Origin: Isochrysis galbana | Taxonomy: Eukaryota; Haptophyta; Isochrysidales; Isochrysidaceae | Direction of reading: 5' to 3' | Assembly (NCBI GenBank): GCA_018136815.1 | Contig: CM030937.1 | Location: forward strand, 1 to 64,000 | DNA: 64,000 nucleotides | Part shown: positions 22,552-32,250 of the stretch, one piece after another | How positions within the stretch are numbered: the first letter of the stretch is position 1 | Layout of the letters: the number at the start of each line of letters is the position of its first letter | The notes under the pieces: generated by a model | The model's database searches: none | What the model was told of the DNA's origin: nothing | The model's input: the letters and a program-made list of their open reading frames with translations, nothing else | Position numbers and translations under genes: made by a program

Positions 22552-23395
22552 CTGGGGGGGGGAGGAGTCGCGTATCGCGATGCCTACCCCACTCGCCGGG
22601 TCTGTGGCGTTAGCTGGCGCGTGCACCATCTGCCACCCCAAGGCCTTGGCGGTCATGCATGCTCGGAGGTGCCTGCCGTCGGCGTAGGCGTGTAACTCTT
22701 GGATTAGCATGATGTCTACTCTAGCTTTCCTCGCCTGGGCGAGCACCGAGCCTAAGGCGCCGTGACCGGCGCCATTCATGTTGTAGGAGACGATTGTGAT
22801 CGGTCCCTCACCTGGATAACCGCAGGTGGAGTCGAAGGTGAGCGTATACATGATGAGTAAGTTAGCACGGCCAAGGTCGCGCGCGTGTTGCACGCACTTG
22901 TGAATGTAGCGACATTCGGCGCCCAAGGCGCAGAATCCGCCCTTGGGTTGCTTTCCTGGGGCTCCGGCGCTCGCTCGCGGGAACGCGCAGACAATCATGC
23001 ATTTGCCGTCTTTCCATGCGCCTGGATACTCATGCGAGCGGTTGCATGCCTTGCCGTGATGTTCATGGGGCATTTCCTGTTAGGGAAGCGCTTGCATAGC
23101 TCCGGGGCATTCGGGTTCATGGCCTCTTGGATCGTCATCTTCGGTGGAGGTGTGGCTGTGTGTTGTGTAGGGGGTGTGCTGCATGCTGGCTGCTGCCAGC
23201 ATGGCGGCCTTGTTCGTGTCGTTCGCGGTGGTTCGCGGGCGTGGCAGGCTGGCTCCTGTGCCCACCTGGCTGGGAGGGTCGTCCTGACGCGGTCGCTTCG
23301 GCGACAGCGGCGTGTCACTCAAGCCTTCGTCCATCTCGGCGAGGGCAGCGGCAGCGAGGGAGGGCGGCGGCGCGCGCTCCATGACCCTATCAGTT
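22552..23395 (-). mobile_element. LINE segment: ORF1 start, CCCH finger and APE endonuclease
   Basis: On the minus strand ATGGAGCGCGCGCCG at 23382 opens ORF1 (MERAPPPSLAAAALAEMDEG). After a frame change there is a Cys/His-rich region with GFCALGAECRYIH (C-x5-C-x3-H, CCCH-type). Next comes an apurinic-endonuclease domain: IVSYNMNGAGHGALGSV, IMLIQELHAYADGRH and SGVGIAIRDSS (the N, QE and GVAIAIR landmarks of LINE APE). The reverse transcriptase is absent because the copy stops at the inversion junction near 22550. Confidence 0.75.
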
Positions 23396-23985
23396 TACTG
23401 ATAGTTGGCAGCTCGACCTCCATGACGTGCGTGTGCCGAGGGTTCTTCGGGTCGAGGGCGAACGCGTCGATATGCCGTGCCAGCAGGCAGCGTACGCGCT
23501 GTTTCTGGGACGGCGACAATTGCTTGTCGGGGTCAATGGTGATAGCGTCGAGGAGCGCGAGCTGTGTCTCGGTGAGCGAGGACTCGGAGTCGTCCCCATC
23601 ACCGGCGACCGTCGACCGAGCCTCATGTAGCTTGTACTTGACGTGGGCCGACGCCACCGGCGAGTACGCAGGAAGGGTTACAGAACGTGGCGCCAGGTTC
23701 CAGACTGTGATCAACACCTCCCCTTCCGGAGTTGGGGTTTCGACGCTGGTGGCGACCATCGGAGGAGAATCGAGGCCGTCGCGGGGCGGTAGACGGTCGA
23801 CGAGGATGGCGGAGTCGGGGTAGTTCTCGATGATCTCCAGCGGCAGGCGAACGGAGAACGTACCCCTCGATCGCGAGGGGATAGTGATTGACTGCCTGGT
23901 GCGTACAGAGCAAACTCTTTCGACGCGGCAGCCGGGTGCGGGGCCCCCCTCCATGGCTACCAATCATAAGATTAGTTGTCACCTC
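23396..23985 (-). pseudogene. Fossil LTR-retrotransposon (Ty3/gypsy-type) pol fragment
   Basis: The translation matches the stretch between protease and reverse transcriptase in Ty3/gypsy-like pol. Landmarks are SRGTFSVRLPLEI, a VWNLAPRSVTLPA segment, LLARHIDAFALDPKNP and HVMEVELPT, which is normally followed by the reverse transcriptase. Only this part is present, so it is a broken copy; the adjoining LINE 5' end lies at its downstream edge. LTRs were not seen. Confidence 0.6.
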
Positions 23986-24000
23986 TAGGCTCTAGGTGCG

Positions 24001-24075
24001 CTGAGGGGTGTCGTGATAGTACTGGGCTAGTGGGAGTAGCGGTACTATTTTATTACTACTAGTAGTAATATTATA
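24001..24075 (+). repeat. 3'-tail sequence shared with SINE family B
   Basis: The string ctgaggggtgtcgtgatagt, followed by actgggctagtgggagtagc and ggtactattttattac, matches the minus-strand 3' tail of the SINE-like element at 43409-43490 with few differences. It is followed by an AT-rich run of act/agt triplets. This is the 3' end of a retroposon whose body is not adjacent. Confidence 0.6.
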
Positions 24076-24794
24076 TATTATATACAACTACGAATATTTA
24101 TGCGCCTAGCTAGAGCCTTCAGATGGGAGGATCACAACAGCGCCGCCCTCTGGCGGAGGCCGCCTCCCTTAGGGGCATGGTTCTAGATCGCCAGCGGCGT
24201 GATCAGTGCGCGCCTACTTGCGATTGTCCAGGCATCGCCGGTCCCTGGAGCAAACGCTGGCGCCGTATGCGCGATGCCAATACGCACTGCTGCACGCACT
24301 TCCGGCGTGCTTCCGTGCCAGGTGATGGCTAGACTACAACTACAATTATAATTGTAGCGCCGTCACAGCAGCCAAATTACACGCACGCACGCAGGCGCGC
24401 GAATGCGCACACGCACACTTAGACAAAGTCTGTGCATTCTGTCATGTGGGCGACTATACCGGCAGACAGTGTCGATTGCTCAGCCACTAGTGCTTATGAT
24501 GTGCATGGGCAATGGCGTGCAAGCCAAGCATTCAACCCACAAGAGGGAATGCGCTAGTATTAAGGCAACTGTCTTATGTGCGTAGGACCTGGAGGACCAG
24601 CCGGCTCGCCAGCTTGCGTCGCCATGCGTCGCGACAAGAAGAAGCGATGAATCCGGTCTTGCCTTGCCTAGGGCAAGCGTTGAGGATAATGCTGAGAGAG
24701 GGTATGCACCTCGTGGCCGAGGCGCCGAGCTCACCAACCCACCCGTGCATGCAATCAGAAAATCCCCGCGCCATTCCACGCCGCGTGCTTATCG
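24076..24794. other. No gene seen; 3' side of the PDZ-TPR-GT gene
   Basis: The region starts AT-rich and then becomes mixed. Short frames show no family signature. It should contain the 3' UTR of the minus-strand gene ending at 24795. Confidence 0.4.
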
Positions 24795-27452
24795 TCACCG
24801 CCTTGTGGCGACCATCGGCGTCTCAACCTCGAGTGCCCTGCCAAGAAGACCGCGCTCTGCCATCTGCTCCCACAGCCATACGTTGAGTCGTCCAGCAGTA
24901 GGTTTCTGCTCATCGTGCTCCTTTAAGAGCGCACGCAGCAGAGAGGCCTTAAACACCCAGCCTGCGGGCGCGTGCGTAGGCGCGGCAAGCCTCCAGCAGC
25001 CATCCTCCCCCACCTTCGCGCTCGCTAGGCCGCCCAACAGCACGGCATCTAGCTTGGCCCCCACGTTGCCGCCCGCCTTGGCGCGAAACTCGGCGGAGGA
25101 GTCGGCGCGGGAAAGCAATAGAAGCTGCCACTCTGGCATCGCGTCGGAGGCAGAGGCGACCACGTATGGCAGGAGCGAGATGAACTGTAGTGTTGGTCCC
25201 GCCAGATATTCGAAGTCGTCGGCGAGAACGCAGAGCCATTCCCAGCCGGCGGAGAGCGCGTGCCGCCACGCCCCCACCATCGCGTCATTGCGTGCGGCCG
25301 CAAGTGCGTCGAGGCTGGCGCCGGCCGCGACGCGCTCGACGCGCAGTGCCGGCGGCGGGAATGGCCACAAGTGCTGGTTAACCGAGGAGAGAAGTAGGGA
25401 GGCGCCGCCCTTGCCGAGAGGCCGCTCGTGCCACGCGTTGCGCGCGCTAGAGGGCGCGAGGAGCGCGAGCCCCTCAGCGAATCGGCGTTGGTCGAAGTCG
25501 AGCTGCTCGGCGCCGCGCGCAAAGATCTCGGCGGCGATCCCGTTGGCCCGTTCCCGCTGAGCTGGGCTTAGCCAGCCGAGCGGGCCCTCTAGCGGCTGGC
25601 GCATGAGCGCGCGCGGCAGGTTGGAACCGAAGACGCGCTCCTGGTCGCGTGGAGGGAAGACGCCCTCCTCGCGGCCGCGACGCACCTCGGCCGGCGGGAG
25701 AGAGGGCAGCGCCGCTTTCCACAGGTCCTCGAAGTCCGCCTGCTCGGCGGGCGAGAGCTGGCTCCAACCCGAAGCAGCCGCCTTCTCAAGCACCGGCTCG
25801 GCTGCTTGCCGCCGCCGGCGCGATTCGGCGTCGGGGCCCGCGGGCGGCAGCAGCCGGTGCGCAAGCGCGAGCCGTGCGCGGAATTCTTTGCGCTCATCGC
25901 GCTGCAGAATGTTGGCGTTGGTGCCCGTGCCGAAGGCGCCCGCCCGCTTCGACTCGCGCTCTGATCGCTGTAGCAGTCTCAGCTCACGCTGGATCTTGAG
26001 CTGCAATTCCTTGATCTCGGCGGACGCCGGCTGGAGCTCACGCGCGAGTGAGGCGGCGCTCCACGCCTCGCGCCAATTCTCGAGGCCGGCATGCGCTTGC
26101 GCGGCACGGAAGTGAGCCTTGGCGCGGACGGCGGCGGCCGGCCGCGCGCGCAGCGCCTCTGCCACGTCGTCGAGCACCTGCATTAGCAACCCCTTGGATG
26201 CCTCGCCGCACGCGACGGGCTGGAGGCCGGCGGGCGGTGGCGGTGGCGGCATTCGGCCCTCCGCGCGCATCCGCTCCGCCTCGGCGTTTGCCTCCTGCAC
26301 GGCGAGCTTGAGACGGGCGGCCGCCGAGTTGAGTAGGCAGGGTACGCGCACCGCCTGGATGCGCGGTAGGTCGTCGGAACTCAGCCCGCGCCCCAGATCC
26401 CCCAGTTCGGCACCCTGCTGATCACGCGCCACGTTGGCGATCTCATATTTGAACGTTTCAAGGGCGTATGCGTACTCGTCAAGCGCCTCCTTGAATTTGC
26501 CGCTCGAGAAGTGGTCGTTGCCCTCGGAGCGCAGCATCTCGGCCGCGGCCAGCCGGTCCCCCAGCGGCTTGCGAGCGTGAGAATGCCACATTCGCTTGAG
26601 TTGCCGCTCGGTCTGCGGGTCCATCGGCCCCGATTCTGCCTTACGCCGCATCTCTGCCATGTCGGGCATCGGGTTGTGCGTTGGCTGGGCGCGTGGCGCC
26701 GGTGCGAGCGCTTCGCGCTGAGCGCGCAGCTGCGCATCCACCTGCGCTTCGCCCGGCAGGCTGCGGCCCGCCACGCTCGGCCGGCGCACACTCAGCCGAT
26801 ACTCCCCGCGCGGCGGGAGCGGCATCTGGCGGACGATCTCGGCGGCGGGCGCCTCTGGCGCACAGCGCACGCCGTTCACTGCGATCAACTCGTCTCCCGG
26901 CAGCAGCTTGCCACAGGCGGGGCTGGCGGGCCGCACGGCGACGACGAAGCACCCCTCGCGGTCGAGCACAATGCCAAGTGGCTCGGACGCCGCTGAGCGG
27001 TAGAGGGATACCTCCAGCTCAACCCACTCAGGCAGCTCTCTCGCGAAAGGTATCTCAACTTCCTCCTCGTCCTCCGAAGAGAATGAGTCGCATGAGGAGG
27101 AGCGGGCACTCAGCCGGCCTCCACGATGTTCTGCGGCCTCTGGAGCGACGGACGGAGCCACCCTACCGCAGGTTGCGTCGCCAAGAGGCACGAATCCGCC
27201 GGGAGGGCCGCCTGGAGGCCGCTGCTCCCCACCCTTGGCCGAGCGGCGCCGAATTTTGTCTTCGGCTTCCTCTCGGTTCTCTTCTGTCTCGTTGAGCTCG
27301 AGGCGGGGAGACGCGGGCGAGGACGGTCGGATAAGCAGCCCGTCTAGCTGCTCCGGACACAGACAAGGGTTCTCCTCGAGCACGCACCCCGCGTCCTCCT
27401 CCGCTAGCGAGGGGTTCTCCTCGAGCAAGCAGCCCTCCTCCGCCGTCACCAT
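24795..27452 (-). CDS. PDZ - TPR - GT25-like glycosyltransferase fusion
   Basis: This is a single exon of 885 residues. The ATG at 27452 is chosen over an upstream in-frame one because it sits in a good context (gccATGG). Order: an acidic low-complexity head with two copies of LEENPxL (1-140). A PDZ domain follows at about 145-228 (EPLGIVLDREGCFVVAVRP, then GKLLPGDELIAVNGVRC). TPR-like helices lie at about 305-520 (AEMLRSEGNDHFSSGKFKEA, LNSAAARLKLA, KAHFRAAQAHAGLENWREAW). The C-terminal part (690-885) resembles GT25/LPS-type glycosyltransferases: AWRHALSAGWEWLCVLADDF places a DD(F) motif at the expected sugar-nucleotide/metal site, followed by EWQLLLLSR and PTHAPAGWVFKASLLRALL. There is no signal peptide or membrane anchor, which is odd for a GT25 enzyme. 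I infer a cytosolic, scaffold-tethered transferase; activity is unproven. Confidence 0.88.
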   Translation of the reverse strand: MVTAEEGCLLEENPSLAEEDAGCVLEENPCLCPEQLDGLLIRPSSPASPRLELNETEENREEAEDKIRRRSAKGGEQRPPGGPPGGFVPLGDATCGRVAPSVAPEAAEHRGGRLSARSSSCDSFSSEDEEEVEIPFARELPEWVELEVSLYRSAASEPLGIVLDREGCFVVAVRPASPACGKLLPGDELIAVNGVRCAPEAPAAEIVRQMPLPPRGEYRLSVRRPSVAGRSLPGEAQVDAQLRAQREALAPAPRAQPTHNPMPDMAEMRRKAESGPMDPQTERQLKRMWHSHARKPLGDRLAAAEMLRSEGNDHFSSGKFKEALDEYAYALETFKYEIANVARDQQGAELGDLGRGLSSDDLPRIQAVRVPCLLNSAAARLKLAVQEANAEAERMRAEGRMPPPPPPAGLQPVACGEASKGLLMQVLDDVAEALRARPAAAVRAKAHFRAAQAHAGLENWREAWSAASLARELQPASAEIKELQLKIQRELRLLQRSERESKRAGAFGTGTNANILQRDERKEFRARLALAHRLLPPAGPDAESRRRRQAAEPVLEKAAASGWSQLSPAEQADFEDLWKAALPSLPPAEVRRGREEGVFPPRDQERVFGSNLPRALMRQPLEGPLGWLSPAQRERANGIAAEIFARGAEQLDFDQRRFAEGLALLAPSSARNAWHERPLGKGGASLLLSSVNQHLWPFPPPALRVERVAAGASLDALAAARNDAMVGAWRHALSAGWEWLCVLADDFEYLAGPTLQFISLLPYVVASASDAMPEWQLLLLSRADSSAEFRAKAGGNVGAKLDAVLLGGLASAKVGEDGCWRLAAPTHAPAGWVFKASLLRALLKEHDEQKPTAGRLNVWLWEQMAERGLLGRALEVETPMVATRR

Positions 27453-29305
27453 GGCCCGTAGAGCCGACCTACCTCGAGGGTGCTGTGGCAGCGGCACCCT
27501 CGTTGGACAAAGAAATCCACCACGTTTATTAGGGAAATGCATCGTGAAGGGGTGTGTGAAAAAGGGGAAGGTTGCGGTCGGGCGAGGTCTTTGTTTTCTC
27601 TACTCTTTCCCCTCTCCCCTTCTCTTCTCTTTCCCTTCACTCCCTTTCTCTCGCGCGTGGGGCGCGCGGGGAGGCTCTCTCTCTCTGTCTCTCTCTCTCG
27701 TCTAATATCCTCTACTCTAGTTACCGGAAAAAACGGGAGAGAAGAAAGACGGGGGCCGGAGAGAGAAAGAAAAAGCCGCAGTTCATCTGTAAAGACAAGC
27801 TCTCTACTCTACGGGACGACGGGGACTACTTCTAAGATAAGAAGGGGGGGGGGGGGGGGGCGGAGACCACGCGAGGAAAAGAGGGAGAGAGAGGGGGGGG
27901 GGGGGAATGAGAGAAAAGAAGCTGTGTAGTGGGAAGGAATGGGAAAGAAAAGAGGGAGAGAGGAGAAACAAAAAAGAGAGAGGTGGGGGCCTGTGGTGGG
28001 CGCGATTCTCTTCTCTCTCCCCTGACACTACATTACTTCTTCCTCTGTTGTCCCTCTCTCCCCCATCCTCACACGAGGAGAGATTACAAGTGGAGAAGAA
28101 TGAAGTAAAGTAGAGTTCGAGTGGATAACAAGGTAAAGAGTGAGGGACAATTGAGATCGGGGATTCGGGGCCACAGCAGCTGCTGGGGTAAGAATACTGA
28201 TTATAAAAAAATCTTCTTAAAATCTCCACTTCGTGTGCGGCACGGGGCAGTGTGCTCGTGGACCTCCCTACTACCCAACCTTAACCCCTAACAACCCCCT
28301 TCCCCTTCCCCAGTTCCTCTTTAGCGGAGAAGCTGGTTCCGGGGAGGCCGCGCGCGCTGCTTCGGCCGGGAGCTGGAGAGAAGGGGGCGGGAGACTATGG
28401 CTCCTCCTTTGCTTTGGCTCAGCTGATATCACCTTCTTTTATAACGCATAGAGTCTCTCTTGCTGTCCGTTGGGATCACCATTAAGGGGGGTTAGCTACC
28501 TTAGGTGATGTTTCGCATGTCAAGACCTCCCGCCGCCTGTAGGATGTAGGAGGTCTTCCGATATTACTAGGTTGAAATCTTTGTCCACCGTGTAAAGAGG
28601 GCTTGGGCTTATCATTTTCTTAATATGTTTATTGCTCGGGGCGTGTAGCCCTATATTCTCTCGTTGTTTTTTCAGCCTCAGAAAGAAACCGACTTTCGAC
28701 TTTCGCCGTTACTAATAGGTGGCGGAGACTTCGCTTGTTTTTTGAGAAGGTCAATATAATTAGCGGTGGCATTTACATTTACTAGTCTGGGCCCTAGTGG
28801 CCGAGCCAATTGCCCTTGCTGTCGCATTCGCGAATCGACGCTCGTTAGGCTTCTCTCTTCTCTTCGTTCGGTATTTATCGTTATAATTCTCTCGTTCTCG
28901 TTCTCGGTCAAAAACTTCGCGTGGACGCCTAGGATCTAGCGGCTAAAAAGTTCCGTCCTACATTATAGGACCGCGTCCTACGATTTCGGTGTATTTGTAG
29001 GACCCTGAGCTTGAAGGCCACACAACTTTCGAGAGTGAAGGATTGGGACTTCCCACCAACTGAAGGATAGTCCCAACTCAGTCTTGAGATCCTTAGCTCC
29101 CACTATGGCCAAGGCTGTAGACTTCGTCTTGACCGAGCTTTCGGCTCCAGCGTGAACTGAGTACTTCGGCCATCGGAGGCCACCGGGTTCGTCGAGAGTT
29201 TTGTTTTTGCCCCGCAAGAGGCAAAAGCAGCCAAAACTCTCATTGGGCTTCAAAACCAAGCTTGGTCTCCACTGAAGGTCGAAAAGAACCCATGCCAAAG
29301 AGCAT
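27453..29305. other. Intergenic: CT/GA tracts, then unassigned sequence
   Basis: CT-rich runs (27600-27710) lie upstream of the minus-strand gene and would read as GA on its coding strand. Poly-G/GA tracts span 27840-28000. From 28480 to 29000 the base composition is balanced with T-rich patches, and no RNA gene or protein family is recognised there. Confidence 0.4.
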
Positions 29306-29405
29306 NNNNNNNNNNNNNNNNNNNNNNNNNNNNNNNNNNNNNNNNNNNNNNNNNNNNNNNNNNNNNNNNNNNNNNNNNNNNNNNNNNNNNNNNNNNNNNN
29401 NNNNN
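29306..29405. other. Assembly gap (100 N)
   Basis: Exactly 100 N, a conventional placeholder for a gap of unknown size between contigs. Confidence 0.99.
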
Positions 29406-29428
29406 ATCTCAGAATTGAGGAAATTCAG

Positions 29429-29921
29429 TGTTGGGGCAACAGTACTGGCACCAGTGTTTGGCGCCAGTGCCAGTTCCATCTCAACTGGCAACTGGCGCCA
29501 GCTCGCCAGTTCTCAGCAAATAATGAGCGATGTAAAAAAAAAAAGAAAGGAAGCAAAAATTACAAGTAAGGAGCTGCGGGTTGCCATTGGTAAGCCCCTA
29601 CGTCGCGGACGTAGGAGGCCGACCAGATTCGAACCGTGTACCCACACGTGGCATAATCTGTCTGATTCACATCAAGCTGCCTCGGTGTGCTTTATCTCCA
29701 TTAGCGGGAAAAGAACCATTTGTACTGTATAATTTACAATTGGTGACCTTTCTCCCCCACCCTCTGCCCTCCAGAGCTGGCGCTAGCTGGCATGACTAGC
29801 TCTTCCCACCAAAGATCTGGCGCCAGCTCGCAGACCACCGATAGCTGTCATCAGCTACTGGCGCACTGGCGCCAGTGATAGCTCCAACATCGGTGCAAGC
29901 TGGCGCGCTGTTGCCCCAACA
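29429..29921. mobile_element. Retroposon-like element rich in ctggcgccag, with tRNA-like segment
   Basis: The ends are tgttggggcaacag and its inverse ctgttgccccaaca. The outside flanks carry near-identical sequence (attgaggaaattcag / aatgaggaaatttgag), consistent with an aged target-site duplication of about 15 bases. The palindrome ggcgcc recurs in several ctggcgccag contexts. On the minus strand a B-box-like ggttcgaatc (near 29627-29636) lies in a 69-base unit (29615-29683) whose ends pair 6 of 7 like an acceptor stem. The anticodon arm does not fold, so this is a tRNA-derived SINE-like piece, not a tRNA gene. Confidence 0.45.
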
Positions 29922-29968
29922 ATGAGGAAATTTGAGTTTTTTTTTAGCAGAAGTTCCCAATACACCCA

Positions 29969-30066
29969 AAATGTAGGGCGGTCAAACCACAGGTAGGGCG
30001 GTCAACAAGGGCTTTTTAACTATTAGCTATTAGTAAGGGTTGTGCTGCTTTTTTTGACCGTGGCGC
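29969..30066 (+). repeat. Two tandem starts of the agggcggtcaa repeat
   Basis: gtagggcggtcaaaccac and ggtagggcggtcaacaaggg lie 23 bases apart. They are followed by ctttttaactatta and tttttttgaccgtggcgcg, matching 21089-21160. Confidence 0.5.
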
Positions 30067-30094
30067 GATGCCCAATAAAAATAAAAATCTCAAA

Positions 30095-30265
30095 AGTCGC
30101 GTTCCGTCAAAAGAGGGTCAGGTGATATTTTGTTTTCTCTGCTTAGAAGACTGTTGGCCTACGGCGTGCGCCGGCTGAATCTTCCTCTTCTTCGTCTTTT
30201 TCTCACTATCCTCGTCCTCCATCCAGAGTTTGCAACCTGCTCGGTGGCACTTGCACCATGTCCTA
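30095..30265 (-). repeat. Third copy of the arm that brackets the LINE at 42-47 kb
   Basis: The plus strand reads gtcgcgttccgtcaaaagag, then ggctgaatcttcctcttcttcgtctttttctcac, ending near ccatccagagtttgcaacctgctcgg. Its reverse complement matches the right-hand arm and C-terminal coding end at 47090-47401 (caagtg-caccgagcag, gagaaaaagacgaagaag). It is a diverged partial copy of the same element. Confidence 0.5.
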
Positions 30266-30389
30266 ACTCAAATTTTTTGTTATACAACGATACTACTTAG
30301 AAAATCATAAAACTACTGTTATGATTCGCTGTTGACAGTTCCCCCCCCGCGCGCAACCGCCGGCAGCGACAACGTACCGCACCTGTCGC

Positions 30390-31278
30390 TTGCCGGCCAG
30401 GCCATGGAGAGCCGCTCGCCAACATGGCAGCGGGGCACCCTCCCGCTGCTGCCCGAGCCGATGCAGCCGTCAGCCGTGCACACAGCTGCAGGCCTACAGC
30501 CTATGCATGCCAGGCCGCTCGGTGCGCGTCCCCGACGCGCATCGCACCAGGTTCAACGGGCTCTACATCGACGGCTTCAACGGCCTCGACATCGCGCGCG
30601 ACTTCAAAGCGGTGGTGCGACGGCCGGGCTCGGAGCGAGACCGCAGCCACCGGGCTGTATATCACCTACAGCTACAGTCCGAGGTGCGCCCAGGTACCAC
30701 TCCATCCACTCCATCCTCACTGCCCGGCCCAGTACATTACTGCGTCGTGGCCGTAACGTATCCTGCCGAGGGGGACGTAGAGGCAGAGAAGTGCAAGGCT
30801 GCTGCCGATCACATTGTAAAGGTGTGCTCTGCCCCGCCTCCCCTCACCCCACTGTGCCTCCCCTCACTCCCATCCCCCCCCCAACAATTCCTTCACACAT
30901 GCCCACAGCACAACAAAGTGTGCAGAGGCAAAGACGAGGAGCTGGGCATCATGGCGGCAGGAGGTGCACATGTGCTGCATGGCTGTGCAGTGCAGGTGGT
31001 GCCAGAGAACTCTGGAAGACCGGTCTGTACCGGCTCGCTCGCTCGCTCCGTCGCACGCGCGAGCGCACGACAGACTGCCGACCTTTCAGTCGGCAGCCCT
31101 GAACGGCGCGCGCCGCGAACGGCGCAAGGGTGCCTGTGTGAGGAGTGGTTGGGCGACACGCGGGCAGGGGCAGGTAGCAGGCTCACCTCCTGGCATGCTG
31201 GCGGTCCTCGGCCCCCTCCTCCCGGTCGTCATCGCCTTGTCGCTCACGCTTGGGCTCGTGCCCCGCGATCTCTTGTAA
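30390..31278 (+). CDS. Unrecognised Cys-containing protein with hydrophobic C-terminal tail
   Basis: A phase-consistent model is: exon ending 30693, exon 30733-30821, exon 30909-30995, exon 31174-31278. Key pieces are RTRFNGLYIDGFNGLDIARD, VHYCVVAVTYPAEGDVEAEK, HNKVCRGKDEELGIMAAGG and HVLHGCAVQ, then VAGSPPGMLAVLGPLLPVV continuing IALSLTLGLVPRDLL stop. The end looks like a GPI-anchor signal or a C-terminal membrane helix, and scattered cysteines suggest an extracellular protein. Several joints have AG|GT on both sides. The true start is not clear; the first in-frame ATG is 30507. The first intron (39 bases) is a multiple of three and may not be real. I know no family for it. Confidence 0.38.
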
Positions 31279-31412
31279 CTGCTAATTTGTTTTTTTTTTG
31301 CTCCGCGCGCCTCGCGCGCCCCCAAATATCCGGCATATATCCGGGAGCTATCTATTTTGGCAGATCTGCCCAAATATCCAAAAAGATATCCGGGATATCC
31401 TGGCCTGGGCCA

Positions 31413-32015
31413 ACTGAGTGGTGGATGGATGTACTAGCATTCTGGGACACATTCCCCTCAGAGGAAGTGATTAAGCACCCTCGGATCCACTGGAAAGAGG
31501 TCTACAAACAATGGTATGTTCCATACATCGAGCATTGGGGAGTGCAATCTGCCCTGCGGGCAGCAACAGGAGAGCCTCCAGGTTCATGGTACCGAGGACG
31601 AGATGAAGCCATACGGAGAATTAGCTTGGAAGAATTTGGCATGGATGCATCCACCGGTGAGCCAATGAAACTTTTGAAGTTGGTTGAGCGAGCAGATCAT
31701 TCCAACTACACTGAGTGCAAGGATTGCGCCCGCAACGAGCGCCACATGCTAGCAGCTCTAAAGGAGAGGGCTCCACGATCGACTTTGAGGGAGATCCACA
31801 AGGCGCAGACAACTCACATTGGGGAAATGAGGAGGGAGAGAGAATTGGTGAGGCGGCTTAGGGCTGAGGCAACTGATTTTGCTTCTGATGTGGCCTACTT
31901 GGTGGACGACAAGCTGGGGTCTCACTCCCAGCACTTACCAATGCCACGAAATGAGTACCTGCCCAAGGATATCCAGGGCAACTGGAGATACAAGAGTCTC
32001 TTATGGGGGATTTCT
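31413..32015 (+). pseudogene. DUF7869-like transposase fragment
   Basis: An open stretch reads WWMDVLAFWDTFPSEEV, then SNYTECKDCARNERHMLAAL, then EMRRERELVRRLRAEA, and ends LVDDKLGSHSQHLPMPRNE...GNWRYKSLLWGI. Large families of algal and dinoflagellate transposon proteins share this layout: a CxxC, an MRRER helix, then DDKLGS and LPMP. Their later catalytic part is missing here. The fragment joins directly to a Pro/Thr minisatellite. It is a remnant of a DNA transposon rather than a working gene; family naming is from memory. Confidence 0.45.
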
Positions 32016-32024
32016 ACCCAGGGA

Positions 32025-32163
32025 GGGCGCGCTCGCCACCGCCGCCCTCGCCACCGCCTCCGTCTCCGTCTCCTCCGTCTCCACCACCTCCCTCGCCACC
32101 GCCTCCGTCTCCACCCCCGCCATCGCCACCGCCTCCTTCCCACCACCTCCCTCGCCACCACCT
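32025..32163. repeat. gccaccgcctccgtct minisatellite
   Basis: Imperfect short units of ctcgccaccgcc, tccgtctcc and ccaccacct are repeated in tandem, giving Ser/Thr/Pro or Arg/Trp translations depending on the frame. Confidence 0.75.
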
Positions 32164-32183
32164 AGTGAACTTGTGATACGGGT

Positions 32184-32250
32184 GAGATTCGATCCACAGA
32201 CCTTCAGCAGTGTACACGAGTGGCGGGCTTCCAACCCACTGAGCCACGAG
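32184..32250 (-). repeat. tRNA-like segment with A-box and B-box
   Basis: On the minus strand tggctcagtggg (an excellent A box) is followed about 45 bases later by ggatcgaatc (B-box-like). The T-stem and anticodon arm do not pair properly, so this is a tRNA-derived repeat with an internal Pol III-type promoter rather than a functional tRNA gene. Confidence 0.35.

Noticed and set aside
29615-29683. tRNA gene on the minus strand
   Set aside because: The acceptor-like stem pairs 6/7 and a T-loop-like ggttcgaatc is present, but the D-loop is too short and no anticodon arm forms.
32184-32250. tRNA gene on the minus strand
   Set aside because: The A box is good, but the T-stem mismatches and no anticodon stem is found; it is better described as a tRNA-derived repeat.
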